This document shows, piece after piece, positions 21,665 to 29,861 of a stretch of 64,000 nucleotides of DNA. The stretch is from the NCBI GenBank assembly GCA_947444195.1, contig CANEZL010000003.1:62001-126000 (forward strand), written 5' to 3'. The stretch's first letter is position 1, and each line of letters begins with the position of its first letter. Position numbers and translations under genes: made by a program. The notes under the pieces are model-generated. The model was not told where the DNA came from. It saw only the letters and a program-made list of their open reading frames with translations, and searched no databases. Source of the stretch: Methylobacteriaceae bacterium (GTDB lineage: Bacteria > Pseudomonadota > Alphaproteobacteria > Rhizobiales > Beijerinckiaceae).

Positions 21665-24274
21665 TCAGTTGCGGCGCAGGAGCCGCTCGAAATAGTCGAG
21701 TTCCTCTCGCGGCCTCAGGGGGTCGCCGAGCTTGCGCCGCAGCTCCTCCATGATGCGCCGCGCGCGCTGGACCGCGGATTCGTCGGCGCCCGGCACCTTC
21801 ACGCGCCCATCGGACATGTCGCGCCCGCGGGTAGGCCGGCCGAGGGGATCGTCGTCGCGGGCGCCGGCCTGACCCTGCTGGCCGGGCTGCTGCCCGTCTG
21901 GCTGGTCGCCCTGGCCCTCGCCCTCGGCCATCTGCTGCATCTGGTCCTGCATGCCCTCGGCGCCGCGCTTGAGCCCGTCGAGGGCGCGGCCCTGCGCCTC
22001 GACGGCCTCGTTCCCGCGGCCCTGGCGGAGCGCGTTCTCGGCCTCGCGCATGGCGTCCTCGGCATCCGAGAGGCCTTCCTCCCCCTTCATGCCGTTCTCG
22101 CGCATGCGCTTCTGGAGATCCTCCAGGCGCTGGCGCAGGGCCTGCTGGCGCTCGCCGACGCTGCCCTGGCCCTGCTGGCCCCGCTGCCCCTCGCGCCCCT
22201 GCTGGCTCTGGCCGCCCTGCTGTCCCTGCTGGCCGGGCTGCTGGCCCTGCTCCGCACCCCGCTGGCCGCGCTCCTGTGGGCGCTGCCCGCGCTGGCCCTG
22301 CTCGGCGTTGCGCCGCTCCTGGCCTTGCTTGAAGGTCTCGTCCCGCAGGCCCTGCTGGTCGCGGGACATCTGGTCGAGCTCCTGCATCTGCTTGCGCATC
22401 TCGCGGCCGGCCTGGTCGGACCTGCCGCTCTGCTCGGCCGTCTGCAGGTTCTCCAGGATGTTGCGCAGCTGCTCCATCAGGCGCTGCGCCTCGGCGGTGT
22501 CGCCCCGCTTCATCGCCTCGGCCATGTTCTGAAGCATCTTGTCGAGGTCTTCCGGCGTCACGCTCTTGGACGGGCCGTTGCGCTCGCTCTGCTGCTGCTG
22601 GCCCTGCCGGGGCTCCTTGCCCTGCTTCTGCGCCATCTCTTTCAGGAAGCGGTCGAGGGCCTGCTTCAGGTCCTGGGTGAGGCGCTTGATCTCCTCCTCG
22701 GGGGCGTTGCGCTCCACCGCCTCCTTCAGGCGGTCCTGTGCCTGCCGGAGCTGCTTCTCGGCGTCCGAGAGGTCGCCGTCCTCGATCTTCAGCGCCATCT
22801 CCCAGAGGAGGTCGGCGACGGCGACAAGGTCGGCATCGGTCTCGGCCCGGCGCAGGCGCCCGGTGGCCGTGCGCAGCCCGAGGAAGACGCTCAGCCGCGG
22901 CGTGAAGAGCTCCGGAGCGATGAGCAGCGCGTCGAGGGCCGCCTGCACCCGGCGCCGGCCCGTATCGGGGGTGGTGACGAGGCGCCGCCGCTCCTCCGCC
23001 AGGGCGCGCGCCAGGGGCTCGCGGAAGGCCCGGCCGGGCAGCACGATCTCCACCGGCTCCGAGCGCGCCTCCTGCCCGGCCTCGTCCTTCACCACGAGGC
23101 CGAAACGGACCCGCGCCCCCGCCCAGGGATTGTCGGTGAGGTCCACCAGGGTCTTGGCCTCGCCCTCCCCGCTCGCGTCCGGCGGCAGGGCGAGGCCGAG
23201 GCGGGGCGGCGGCACGAGGCTGCGGCCGGGCTTCAGCGGCTCGACCACGCCCTCGGCCGAGGCGATGCCGTAATCGTCGCGGGCGCGGTAGCCGAGGTTG
23301 AACGTGCCGCGCCCGTTGACCTCGGGGGTGCCCACGCTGCGAATCTCGGGGGGCAGGTCGGGAATCGTCTCGATGCGCAGGCGCCGCGCCCCCGCGGGGG
23401 TGGTCACCGTGAGTTCGGCCAGCGGCCCGACCAGCTGGAAGCGCTCCTCGCGCAGGTCCGGCCGGCCCGCCTCGCCCGGCACGGCTTTCAGCCCGGCATC
23501 GGGGGTCAGCACCGTCTGGGCGGCGGCGTCCCGCTCCCCGGCGATACGCACCACCAGCCGCGAATTCACTGGCGCGCGCAGGCGCTGCTCGGTCTCGGCC
23601 AGCGTCACCAGGAGCGGCGGCATCCGGGTGTAGAGGGGCGGGTCGATCCAGCCGTCGATGCGGTAGTTCGGGCCGGCAACCGCCGGCTGGCGCCAGTCGA
23701 AGGCGGCCCCGATCCGCTCGCGCCACTCGGAGCCGGCGACGAACAGGCTGGCGACCGCGGCGAGCGTCACGGCGGCGCGCAGGGCGAAGGGATCGCGCCG
23801 GGGCATGTCGGGCTGCGGCGCGCCCACGCGCAGGCGGGCCACCGCCTCCGCCGCCCGGCGCTGATGCAGGGCCCAGAGGGCGCGGGAGACGGGATCGCTG
23901 CCGCCCACCGCGATCCGGTCCTCGGCGGCGGAGGCCGGCCCGTGCCCGAGGGCGGGATCGCGGAGCGCGGCCTCCCGGTCGAGGCGGACCAGCGCCTCCC
24001 GGCGGCTCGGCCGGGCGAGGCGGATCAGGGGGACGAGCGTGGCGGCGAGCGCCAGGGCGAAGGCGGCGAGCCCGGCCATGCGCCAGACGCGGTCGAGTTC
24101 CAGCCAGAGACCGAGCCAGGAGGCGGCGAGGAAGGCGAGCAGCACGGCGACGGCCCGCCACAGAACGGGCCAGGCCCGCTCCCACAGGCCGACCGCCTGC
24201 GCCCGCGCGACCAGCCGATCGAGCCGGGCCGCGATGGAGCCGGTTGCCTGGGAATGGGGAGCTTCACTGTCCAC
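21665..24274 (-). CDS. TIGR02302 / DUF4175 family membrane protein
   Basis: The 869-residue protein is conserved in Rhizobiales but uncharacterised. Two adjacent hydrophobic helices lie at about residues 35-85, another near 175-195, then a large beta-rich presumably periplasmic region (GWIDPPLYTRMPP), and a long Gln-, Glu- and Arg-rich coiled-coil region from about 540 to 780 with repeated EMAQKQGKEP- and GQQGQQGGQ-like segments. It ends with the conserved EELRRKLGDPLRPREELDYFERLLRR block. The only suitable start is a GTG at 24274. It is often predicted to work at the cell envelope; no catalytic residues are recognisable. It is convergent with the hybrid kinase gene. Confidence 0.82.
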   Translation of the reverse strand: MDSEAPHSQATGSIAARLDRLVARAQAVGLWERAWPVLWRAVAVLLAFLAASWLGLWLELDRVWRMAGLAAFALALAATLVPLIRLARPSRREALVRLDREAALRDPALGHGPASAAEDRIAVGGSDPVSRALWALHQRRAAEAVARLRVGAPQPDMPRRDPFALRAAVTLAAVASLFVAGSEWRERIGAAFDWRQPAVAGPNYRIDGWIDPPLYTRMPPLLVTLAETEQRLRAPVNSRLVVRIAGERDAAAQTVLTPDAGLKAVPGEAGRPDLREERFQLVGPLAELTVTTPAGARRLRIETIPDLPPEIRSVGTPEVNGRGTFNLGYRARDDYGIASAEGVVEPLKPGRSLVPPPRLGLALPPDASGEGEAKTLVDLTDNPWAGARVRFGLVVKDEAGQEARSEPVEIVLPGRAFREPLARALAEERRRLVTTPDTGRRRVQAALDALLIAPELFTPRLSVFLGLRTATGRLRRAETDADLVAVADLLWEMALKIEDGDLSDAEKQLRQAQDRLKEAVERNAPEEEIKRLTQDLKQALDRFLKEMAQKQGKEPRQGQQQQSERNGPSKSVTPEDLDKMLQNMAEAMKRGDTAEAQRLMEQLRNILENLQTAEQSGRSDQAGREMRKQMQELDQMSRDQQGLRDETFKQGQERRNAEQGQRGQRPQERGQRGAEQGQQPGQQGQQGGQSQQGREGQRGQQGQGSVGERQQALRQRLEDLQKRMRENGMKGEEGLSDAEDAMREAENALRQGRGNEAVEAQGRALDGLKRGAEGMQDQMQQMAEGEGQGDQPDGQQPGQQGQAGARDDDPLGRPTRGRDMSDGRVKVPGADESAVQRARRIMEELRRKLGDPLRPREELDYFERLLRRN

Positions 24275-24417
24275 GCCGTCGTTCCGCCGCTCCGGATCCG
24301 TCCGGGCGCGGGGCCCGGTGGTCGACGCGGAACCAACGAGCCGCGCGCCTTCACGAGGCTAGCATGGTGCGGCCGGGCGGCCAGCGGGTCAAATCCGCCC
24401 AGGGCGCGGGGCCCGGA

Positions 24418-25626
24418 TCAGGCGTGCGCGGCGATGAAGTTGCGCACCTGCGGGTAGATCTGCTGCTCCCAGCGCTTGCCCGAGAACACCCCGTAATGGC
24501 CGACGCCGGCCTGGAGGTGGTGGCTCTTCATGTGCGGGGGCAGGCTGGTGCAGAGGTCGTGGGCGGCCATGGTCTGCCCCACGGAGCAGATGTCGTCGCG
24601 CTCGCCCTCCACCGTCATCAGCGCGCTGCGCTTGATCGCGCGCAGGTCGATCGGCGTGCCGCGATAGGTCAGCTCGTTCCGGGCCAGGGTGTAGTCCTGG
24701 AACACCGTCTGCACCGTCTCGAGGTAGAACTCCGCCGCGAGGTCGAGGACCGCGAAATACTCGTCGTAGAAGTTCTCGATCACGGCGGCCTTCTCGGCCT
24801 CGCCGTTGGCCATGTGCCAGAACAGGTCCGTATGGCCCTGGACGTGCCGCTTCATGTTCATGGACATGAAGGCCGAGACCTGCACGAAGCCGGGATAGAC
24901 CCGCCGGCCCGCGCCCTTGTGGCGACGGGGCACCGTGGCGATGAGATTCTCCTCGAACCACTTGATCGGCTTCGAGGTGGCCAGATCGTTCACCCCCGTG
25001 GGGTTGACCCGGCAATCGACGGGGCCGGCCATCAGGGTGACGCTGCGCGGGGCCGCGGGGTCGCCTGCCTGCGCCATCACCGCGGTGGCGGCGAGCGCCT
25101 GCACCGCGGGCTGGCAGACCGCCATCATGTGCGCGCCCTCGCCGAGCACCCCCATGAAGGTCACGAGATGCTCGACGTAGTCGTCGAAGCCGAAGCGCCC
25201 GGCCGCGAGCGGCACGTCGCGGGCGTTGTGCCAGTCGGTGATGTAGAGGTCGTGGTCCGGAAGGAGGGCCTTCACCGTGCCGCGCAGGAGCGTGGCGAAG
25301 TGTCCGGAGAGGGGCGCCACCAGGAGCAGCTTGGGCTGGGGCGTGTCGATGTCCTTGCGGAAATGCAGCAGCGTGCCGAACGGGGTGGCGAAGGCCGCCT
25401 CCTCGACCACCGGAACCTCCCGGTTGCCCACCATGATCTGCTCGAAGCCGAAGCTCGGCCGCGCGAAGGTGAGCCCGGCCCGCATCATCATCCGGGCCCC
25501 CGCCGACCACAGGGCGAGGGGCGCCCCGAAGGCCGCCCAGGGCGAGATCGCCCCGTGCATCATGCGGCCCCAGGCGCGCGTCTGGGCGGCGAGATCGGCC
25601 TGGACCTGGAACGCGTCGTACAGCAT
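24418..25626 (-). CDS. phaZ: Intracellular polyhydroxyalkanoate (PHB) depolymerase
   Basis: The 402-residue enzyme mobilises the carbon-storage polymer poly-3-hydroxybutyrate from granules. The family uses a Cys nucleophile in a lipase-like box, seen here as MAVCQPAVQ near residue 168; the Asp and His of the triad probably lie in EGERDDICSVGQ and GVGHYGVFSG near the C-terminus. DHDLYITDWHNARDVP and MAGPVDCRVNPTGVN are hallmark blocks. The start is ATG at 25626 (MLYDAFQVQ), which matches the usual N-terminus of the family; an in-frame upstream start at 25716 would add 30 unsupported residues. It is divergent from a tandem TetR regulator, which may control it. Confidence 0.93.
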   Translation of the reverse strand: MLYDAFQVQADLAAQTRAWGRMMHGAISPWAAFGAPLALWSAGARMMMRAGLTFARPSFGFEQIMVGNREVPVVEEAAFATPFGTLLHFRKDIDTPQPKLLLVAPLSGHFATLLRGTVKALLPDHDLYITDWHNARDVPLAAGRFGFDDYVEHLVTFMGVLGEGAHMMAVCQPAVQALAATAVMAQAGDPAAPRSVTLMAGPVDCRVNPTGVNDLATSKPIKWFEENLIATVPRRHKGAGRRVYPGFVQVSAFMSMNMKRHVQGHTDLFWHMANGEAEKAAVIENFYDEYFAVLDLAAEFYLETVQTVFQDYTLARNELTYRGTPIDLRAIKRSALMTVEGERDDICSVGQTMAAHDLCTSLPPHMKSHHLQAGVGHYGVFSGKRWEQQIYPQVRNFIAAHA

Positions 25627-26019
25627 GGGCCGGGCACTCGTGTGGGACCGACCGGACAAGCGGGGCGGCAGGATCGCTGGAAAAGGCGCCGACGGCGCAG
25701 ACATTTGCATCAGCATGGTCGATGCAGGTTATTCCAGGTCCAACGCACCGCAACCGCAAAAAATTCGAATCCGTGTTGATTGTGGTTTTCCGGTATCGGA
25801 CTTTCGGCCAGTCTCCGGCCCTGGAAGGCCCGGTCCAATGCTGGCATGCCAGAAAAATCAGTGTTCTGGGGCGTCTTACCGCGGTCCGCGCCGGGAGACC
25901 GGCGCGGCCTGTGGATATTCGGCAACAATACCGCGCTTTCGAAAAAGGCGCGCCTCGCCGCGGCTGCCGGCCCGCCTCGCCCTTGTCATGCGCCCCGCCC
26001 CGGTATTGAATCGGCCATC
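25627..26019. promoter_or_regulatory. Divergent control region between phaZ and the tandem TetR gene, with a 12-base palindrome
   Basis: This 393-base gap is AT-richer than its surroundings, with an AAAAAATTCGAAT stretch near 25760, and must hold the promoters of both divergent genes. A perfect palindrome CTGGCATGCCAG lies at 25841-25852. It is a plausible operator for the TetR-type regulator. I see no convincing additional gene and no clear -35/-10 pair. Confidence 0.4.
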
Positions 26020-27246
26020 ATGACGAAGATCGGAACCGATGCCGGGCGGCGGACGAAGCGCTACGCCAGGAAGCGGGAAGCGATCCTCGACGCGGCGGTC
26101 GGCCATTTCAACACGCGCGGCATCCGCGCCACCGCGCTGACCGACGTCGCCGCCAGCGTCGGCCTCGTGACCAACAGCATCACCTACTACTACCGCCGCA
26201 AGGAGGATCTCGCGGCGGCCTGCTACCTGCGCACCCTGGACTGGCACGGGGCGCTCCTCGACCGCATCGCCGATCTGCCGGGGGCGGAGGCGCGCCTGCG
26301 CGGCTTCCTCGATGTCTATTTCGCGGCGCTCGCGGCGAACGAGAGCGGCGAGGAACGGCCCCAACTGCGCCTCACCGACCTGCTCGCCCTGCCGAGCCCG
26401 CAGAGCGAGGCGGTGTTCGCCGCCTACAACGACCTGTTCCGGCGGGCGCGGGCCGCCTTCCTGCCCGAGGCGGAGCGGCTCGATCTCGACCGCACGGCGC
26501 GCAACGCCCGCACCCATCTCGTGCTCTCGGTGGTCCACACCGCGCCGGCCTGGATCGACCGCTACGATCCGGCCGATTACGGCCGCGTGGGCCGCCGCGT
26601 CGCCGAGATCCTCGCGGGCGGGCTGGCCGGGGGCGAGAGCCGCTGGACCGCGCGGGTTCCGCCGCCGGTGCCGGCCCGGGCCGGGCCGACCGAGCCCTTC
26701 CTGCGGGCGGCCACGGCGCTCATCAACGCGGAGGGCTACCGCGGCGCCTCCGTCGAGAAGATCTCGGCCCGGCTCAGCGTGACCAAGGGCTCCTTCTACC
26801 ACCACAACGACAACAAGGACGACCTCGTCGCCAACTGCTTCCGGCGGACCTTCGACATCTTGCGGCGCGAGCAGGACGCCGCGGAAGTGCGCGGCGGAGA
26901 CGGTTGGGAGCGCCTGAGCAGCTGCGCCCGCGCCCTGGTCCGCCACCAGCTCTCCGAGAGCGGTCCGCTCCTGCGCTGCGCCGCCGTGGGCGCGCTGCCC
27001 GATTCCCTGCGCACCGAGGTGCCGCTGACCCTGCGCCGGCTCTGGGAGCGCCTCGCCTTCCCCATCGGCGACGGCGTCGCCGACGGCTCGATCCGGCCCG
27101 TCGATCCGTCGATCGCCGCGCAGGTGGTGAGCAGCATGATCGATTCCGCCTGCGACCTCGACCGCTGGTGCCCGGGCGTCCGGGCGGAGGGGGCGGGCGA
27201 CCTCTTCGCCAAGCCCCTGTTCCTCGGGATCTTCGCGCCGCCCTGA
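26020..27246 (+). CDS. Tandem TetR-type transcriptional regulator (two TetR modules fused)
   Basis: The 408-residue protein contains two TetR-family units in one chain. The first helix-turn-helix is at about residues 17-65 (REAILDAAVGHFNTRG...NSITYYYRRKEDL) with a ligand-binding half to about 205. After a Pro-rich linker (VPPPVPARAGP) comes a second helix-turn-helix at about 226-272 (FLRAATALINAEGY...TKGSFYHHNDNKDDL) with its own C-terminal half. Usual TetR proteins are about 200 residues and dimerise, so this chain is a built-in dimer of unlike halves. The ATG at 26020 fits the helix start; the frame is open upstream to 25780. It is divergent from phaZ, a likely target, but no partner gene proves it. 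Confidence 0.87.
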   Translation: MTKIGTDAGRRTKRYARKREAILDAAVGHFNTRGIRATALTDVAASVGLVTNSITYYYRRKEDLAAACYLRTLDWHGALLDRIADLPGAEARLRGFLDVYFAALAANESGEERPQLRLTDLLALPSPQSEAVFAAYNDLFRRARAAFLPEAERLDLDRTARNARTHLVLSVVHTAPAWIDRYDPADYGRVGRRVAEILAGGLAGGESRWTARVPPPVPARAGPTEPFLRAATALINAEGYRGASVEKISARLSVTKGSFYHHNDNKDDLVANCFRRTFDILRREQDAAEVRGGDGWERLSSCARALVRHQLSESGPLLRCAAVGALPDSLRTEVPLTLRRLWERLAFPIGDGVADGSIRPVDPSIAAQVVSSMIDSACDLDRWCPGVRAEGAGDLFAKPLFLGIFAPP

Positions 27247-27270
27247 GATCCGGTCCGGCGCCCCGCCAGC

Positions 27271-27316
27271 GCATCGTCCCGAAAGGTGGTTGTCGGCTTT
27301 CGGAAAAAGACGATGC
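27271..27316. repeat. Palindromic repeat family A, copy 1
   Basis: A 46-base imperfect palindrome begins GCATCGTCCCGAAAGG and ends CGGAAAAAGACGATGC. A related copy lies at 37274-37317. It is placed directly after the tandem TetR gene. Confidence 0.7.
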
Positions 27317-27333
27317 AGAATCAAGAGCCGAGC

Positions 27334-27472
27334 GCATCGTCCTGGATCCGATCTTCAGGACGATGCGATAGAGCATGCTGCTTTCTCACGGAAACGGCAG
27401 CATGCTCTATCTCTTCGTGGTCGCACGATGATGTCGGAAAACCGGATCCCACTTTCCCACATCGCGCTCTAA
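27334..27472. repeat. Compound palindromic repeat (family B, copy 1)
   Basis: There are three linked parts: GCATCGTCCTG/CAGGACGATGC (27334-27344 and 27356-27366, perfect), GATAGAGCATGCTGC/GCAGCATGCTCTATC (27367-27381 and 27397-27411, a perfect 15-base stem), and a conserved tail with CGCACGATGATGTCGG and ACCGGATCCCACTTTC. The last two parts recur at 42296-42400. The strong stem may terminate transcription of the TetR gene. Confidence 0.75.
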
Positions 27473-27490
27473 CGGCGACCGCTCGCGCGT

Positions 27491-28504
27491 TCACCGTTCC
27501 GTCAGCTTCAGCTCGATGCGGCGGTTGCGGGCATAGGCATCCTCGCTCGTCCCGGCATCGAGGGGCTGGAACTCGCCGAAGGCGCCCGCCAGCAGGTGTT
27601 GGGGTGGGATGCCCCTGGCGGCGAGGTACTGCACCACGGCGATGGCGCGGGCCGCCGACAGCGCCCAGTTGGAGGGGAACTGCGCGCTCGCGATGGGCCG
27701 GGCATCGGTGTGCCCGTCGACCCGCAGCACCCAGGGCAGATCGGCGGGGATCTGCTTCGCCAACTCGTTGATCGCGCCGGCGATGCGGTCGAGTTCCGGT
27801 CCCGCCTCGGTCTTCAGGGCGGCGGAGCCCGCGGGGAACAGCACCTCCGATTGCAGCACGAAGCGGTCGCCGACGATGCGGATGTCGGGTCGCGAGCCGA
27901 GGATCTGGCGCAGGCGCCCGAAGAAGTCGGAGCGGTAGCGGGCGAGTTCCTGCACCTTCTGGGCCAGCGCCACGTTGAGCCGGCTGCCGAGATCGGCGAT
28001 CCGCGCCTGCGATTCCCGGTCGCGCGATTCGGAGGCCGCCAGCGCGTCCTCCAGGGCGGCGAGCTGGCGGCGCATGGCCGCGATCTGCTCGTTGAGGAGA
28101 TCGACCTGGTTCAGGGCCCGCCGGGTGGCGCCGCGCTCGGCCTGGAGCTGACGGTCGAGATCGCCGGTCTGGCCCTGCCGGGCGGTGCTCTCGGCGGCCT
28201 CGGCCCGCATCCGGTCGCGCTCGCCCTCCGCGGCGGTGAGGGAGGAGCGCAGGCTGTCCAGGCTCGCCGCATCGGTGCGCCGGTTCGAGCGCTCCAGGGC
28301 GAGCAGATCGGTGAGGTCGGCGATCTGCCGGTTCAGGCGGGCCAGCATCGTGTCGCGGCCCGACAGTTCCTGGGACAGGAAGAACTGGCCGACGACGAAG
28401 ACCGTCATCAGGAAGACCACCGCCAGGAGCAGCGTGGCCAGTGCGTCCACGTAGCCCGGCCAGACATTGAGGCCGCGCTCGCGCCGGGCCGCACGGGAGG
28501 CCAT
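27491..28504 (-). CDS. OmpA/MotB-like peptidoglycan-binding membrane protein
   Basis: The 337-residue protein has one N-terminal membrane helix (LATLLLAVVFLMTVFVVGQF, residues about 22-42), a long periplasmic coiled coil (about 45-190), and an OmpA-C/MotB domain (about 205-337) with FPAGSAALK, VDGHTDARP and the RNRRIELKL ending that binds peptidoglycan. The start is ATG at 28504, two bases after the stop of a MotA/TolQ-like gene, so the two form one unit resembling a stator pair. No flagellar or Tol genes are near. Relatives in Rhizobiales are annotated only as peptidoglycan-binding or OmpA-family proteins. A role in envelope tension or energy-linked cell-wall processes is inferred. Confidence 0.87.
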   Translation of the reverse strand: MASRAARRERGLNVWPGYVDALATLLLAVVFLMTVFVVGQFFLSQELSGRDTMLARLNRQIADLTDLLALERSNRRTDAASLDSLRSSLTAAEGERDRMRAEAAESTARQGQTGDLDRQLQAERGATRRALNQVDLLNEQIAAMRRQLAALEDALAASESRDRESQARIADLGSRLNVALAQKVQELARYRSDFFGRLRQILGSRPDIRIVGDRFVLQSEVLFPAGSAALKTEAGPELDRIAGAINELAKQIPADLPWVLRVDGHTDARPIASAQFPSNWALSAARAIAVVQYLAARGIPPQHLLAGAFGEFQPLDAGTSEDAYARNRRIELKLTER

Positions 28505-28506
28505 GC

Positions 28507-29475
28507 TCAGACGCGCTCCCGGCCGAGGCGGTCCAGCGCCTGTTTCAGCTCGCGCTCGCGCTCGGCCTGCGCCTCCACCCAGTCGCGGATCATCTGCTGC
28601 TCGGAGCGCATGTGCTGGACGAGGCCCTGGATGCCCTCGGCGAGGTTGGCCATGGCCTGCGTCGCGGTGCGGCCGTTGGCGCCCTCCGCGATCACCGCCG
28701 TCAGCCGCTCCACCGCCTGTTGCAACTCGCGCGACGAGGCCGGTTGGCCCGCCGGGAGCGCAGGCGCCGCGGTCTCGCCCGCGACGAGCCAATCCTCGAG
28801 TTCGTTGTGGAAACGGGCATGGGCCTGCCCGGCCTGGAGATCGAGGAAGCCGACGACGAGGGAGCTCGCGAGGCCGAACAGCGAGGCCGAGAAGGCGAGC
28901 CCGATGCCCGAGAGCGGCACCGCGAGGCCGCTCTTCAGCTCGTCGAACATCACCGCCGCGTCGCCGCCGCCGCGCATGGAGCGGATCACCGAGCCCACCG
29001 CCGAGAGCGTGTCGATGAGGCCCCAGAAGGTGCCGAGCAGGCCGAGCAGGATCAGGATGCCGGCGATGTAGCGCAGGATGTCGCGCCCCTCGTCGAGGCG
29101 CGCCGCCACCGTGTCGAGGAAGGCCCGGGTGTCCGGCCGGGCGGTCCCGTCCGCCCGCGCCTGCATCGCCGGGACGAGGGGCTGGAGGAGGCTCGGGGGC
29201 TTCTCGGGCTTCTCACCCGCCGCGTAGGCCGCGACGCCGTCGACCTCGCGATAGAGCCGCACCACCTGCCCGAAGGCGATCACAACCGCGATGAGCAGGA
29301 CGCCGAGGATCAGCCCGTTGAGCCCGGGATTGGCCAGGAAGGCCGGGGTGATCTGCTTGAACAGGACGAAGGCCAGGAAGCCCACGAGGATCAGGAAGAC
29401 CAGCATCCGCACGAGGAAGATGCCGGGCTTGCCCACCGGTCTCAGGTTCGAGGGGGAGGCAGGCGGGGCGGCCAT
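28507..29475 (-). CDS. MotA/TolQ/ExbB-like proton channel family protein
   Basis: The 322-residue inner-membrane protein has helices at about residues 22-42, 52-75, 140-170 and 195-225. The GTFWGLIDTLSAVG stretch and the LAVPLSGIGLAFSASLFGL stretch match the MotA/TolQ/ExbB core where protons pass; the C-terminal 90 residues form a cytoplasmic coiled coil. The start is ATG at 29475, with GGAAGAG nine bases upstream; the frame is open to 29589. It is paired with the OmpA/MotB-like gene and probably forms a proton-driven complex with it. It lacks the long cytoplasmic tail of the ZorA defence protein. Confidence 0.85.
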   Translation of the reverse strand: MAAPPASPSNLRPVGKPGIFLVRMLVFLILVGFLAFVLFKQITPAFLANPGLNGLILGVLLIAVVIAFGQVVRLYREVDGVAAYAAGEKPEKPPSLLQPLVPAMQARADGTARPDTRAFLDTVAARLDEGRDILRYIAGILILLGLLGTFWGLIDTLSAVGSVIRSMRGGGDAAVMFDELKSGLAVPLSGIGLAFSASLFGLASSLVVGFLDLQAGQAHARFHNELEDWLVAGETAAPALPAGQPASSRELQQAVERLTAVIAEGANGRTATQAMANLAEGIQGLVQHMRSEQQMIRDWVEAQAERERELKQALDRLGRERV

Positions 29476-29638
29476 CGGTCGCGACTCTTCCAGAACGGGT
29501 GGCGTTCCGCCCGCAACGCGTTGCCTCGGTGACGGGCAGGCCGGGGACGTTCGGGGCCGCACTGTGGCGATAGCGGCCGCAGCGATCAAGCCGCCGCTCG
29601 GATCGAATCCGGTGCCCCGAGCCGCGGGCCGAGACCCG

Positions 29639-29845
29639 TCAGTAATGCGGCGGCGGCGGTTCCGGGCCGCGCGGCGCGCTGCGCTCGGCCAGGGTCTCCA
29701 CCTGCTCGCGCATGGCCGAGACCTGCCGCGCGAGGCGGTCGATGAGTCGCCACTGCTCGGTCACGATCCGGTTCAGGTCCTCGATCGTGGCTTCCTGCTC
29801 GGTCAGCCGGGTCTCGAGGCGCGTCAGGCGCTCGTCGTCGTTCAT
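29639..29845 (-). CDS. slyX: SlyX family protein
   Basis: This 68-residue all-helical protein (MNDDERLTRLETRLTEQE, then DLNRIVTEQWRLIDRL) belongs to the SlyX family, small coiled-coil proteins of unknown function. The typical Pro-rich PPPPHY ending is present. The ATG at 29845 is preferred to an in-frame GTG at 29854. It sits between the diguanylate cyclase and the stator-like pair on the same strand. Confidence 0.88.
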   Translation of the reverse strand: MNDDERLTRLETRLTEQEATIEDLNRIVTEQWRLIDRLARQVSAMREQVETLAERSAPRGPEPPPPHY

Positions 29846-29861
29846 CGCGGGCACGATAGCC

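Noticed and set aside
27334..27472. Small RNA gene or riboswitch
   Set aside because: The stems recur elsewhere without any common downstream gene, so a dispersed repeat is the simpler reading.
27491..29475. Zorya-type anti-phage system (ZorA/ZorB)
   Set aside because: The MotA-like protein lacks the long tail of ZorA, and no ZorC, ZorD or ZorE nuclease/helicase gene is adjacent.
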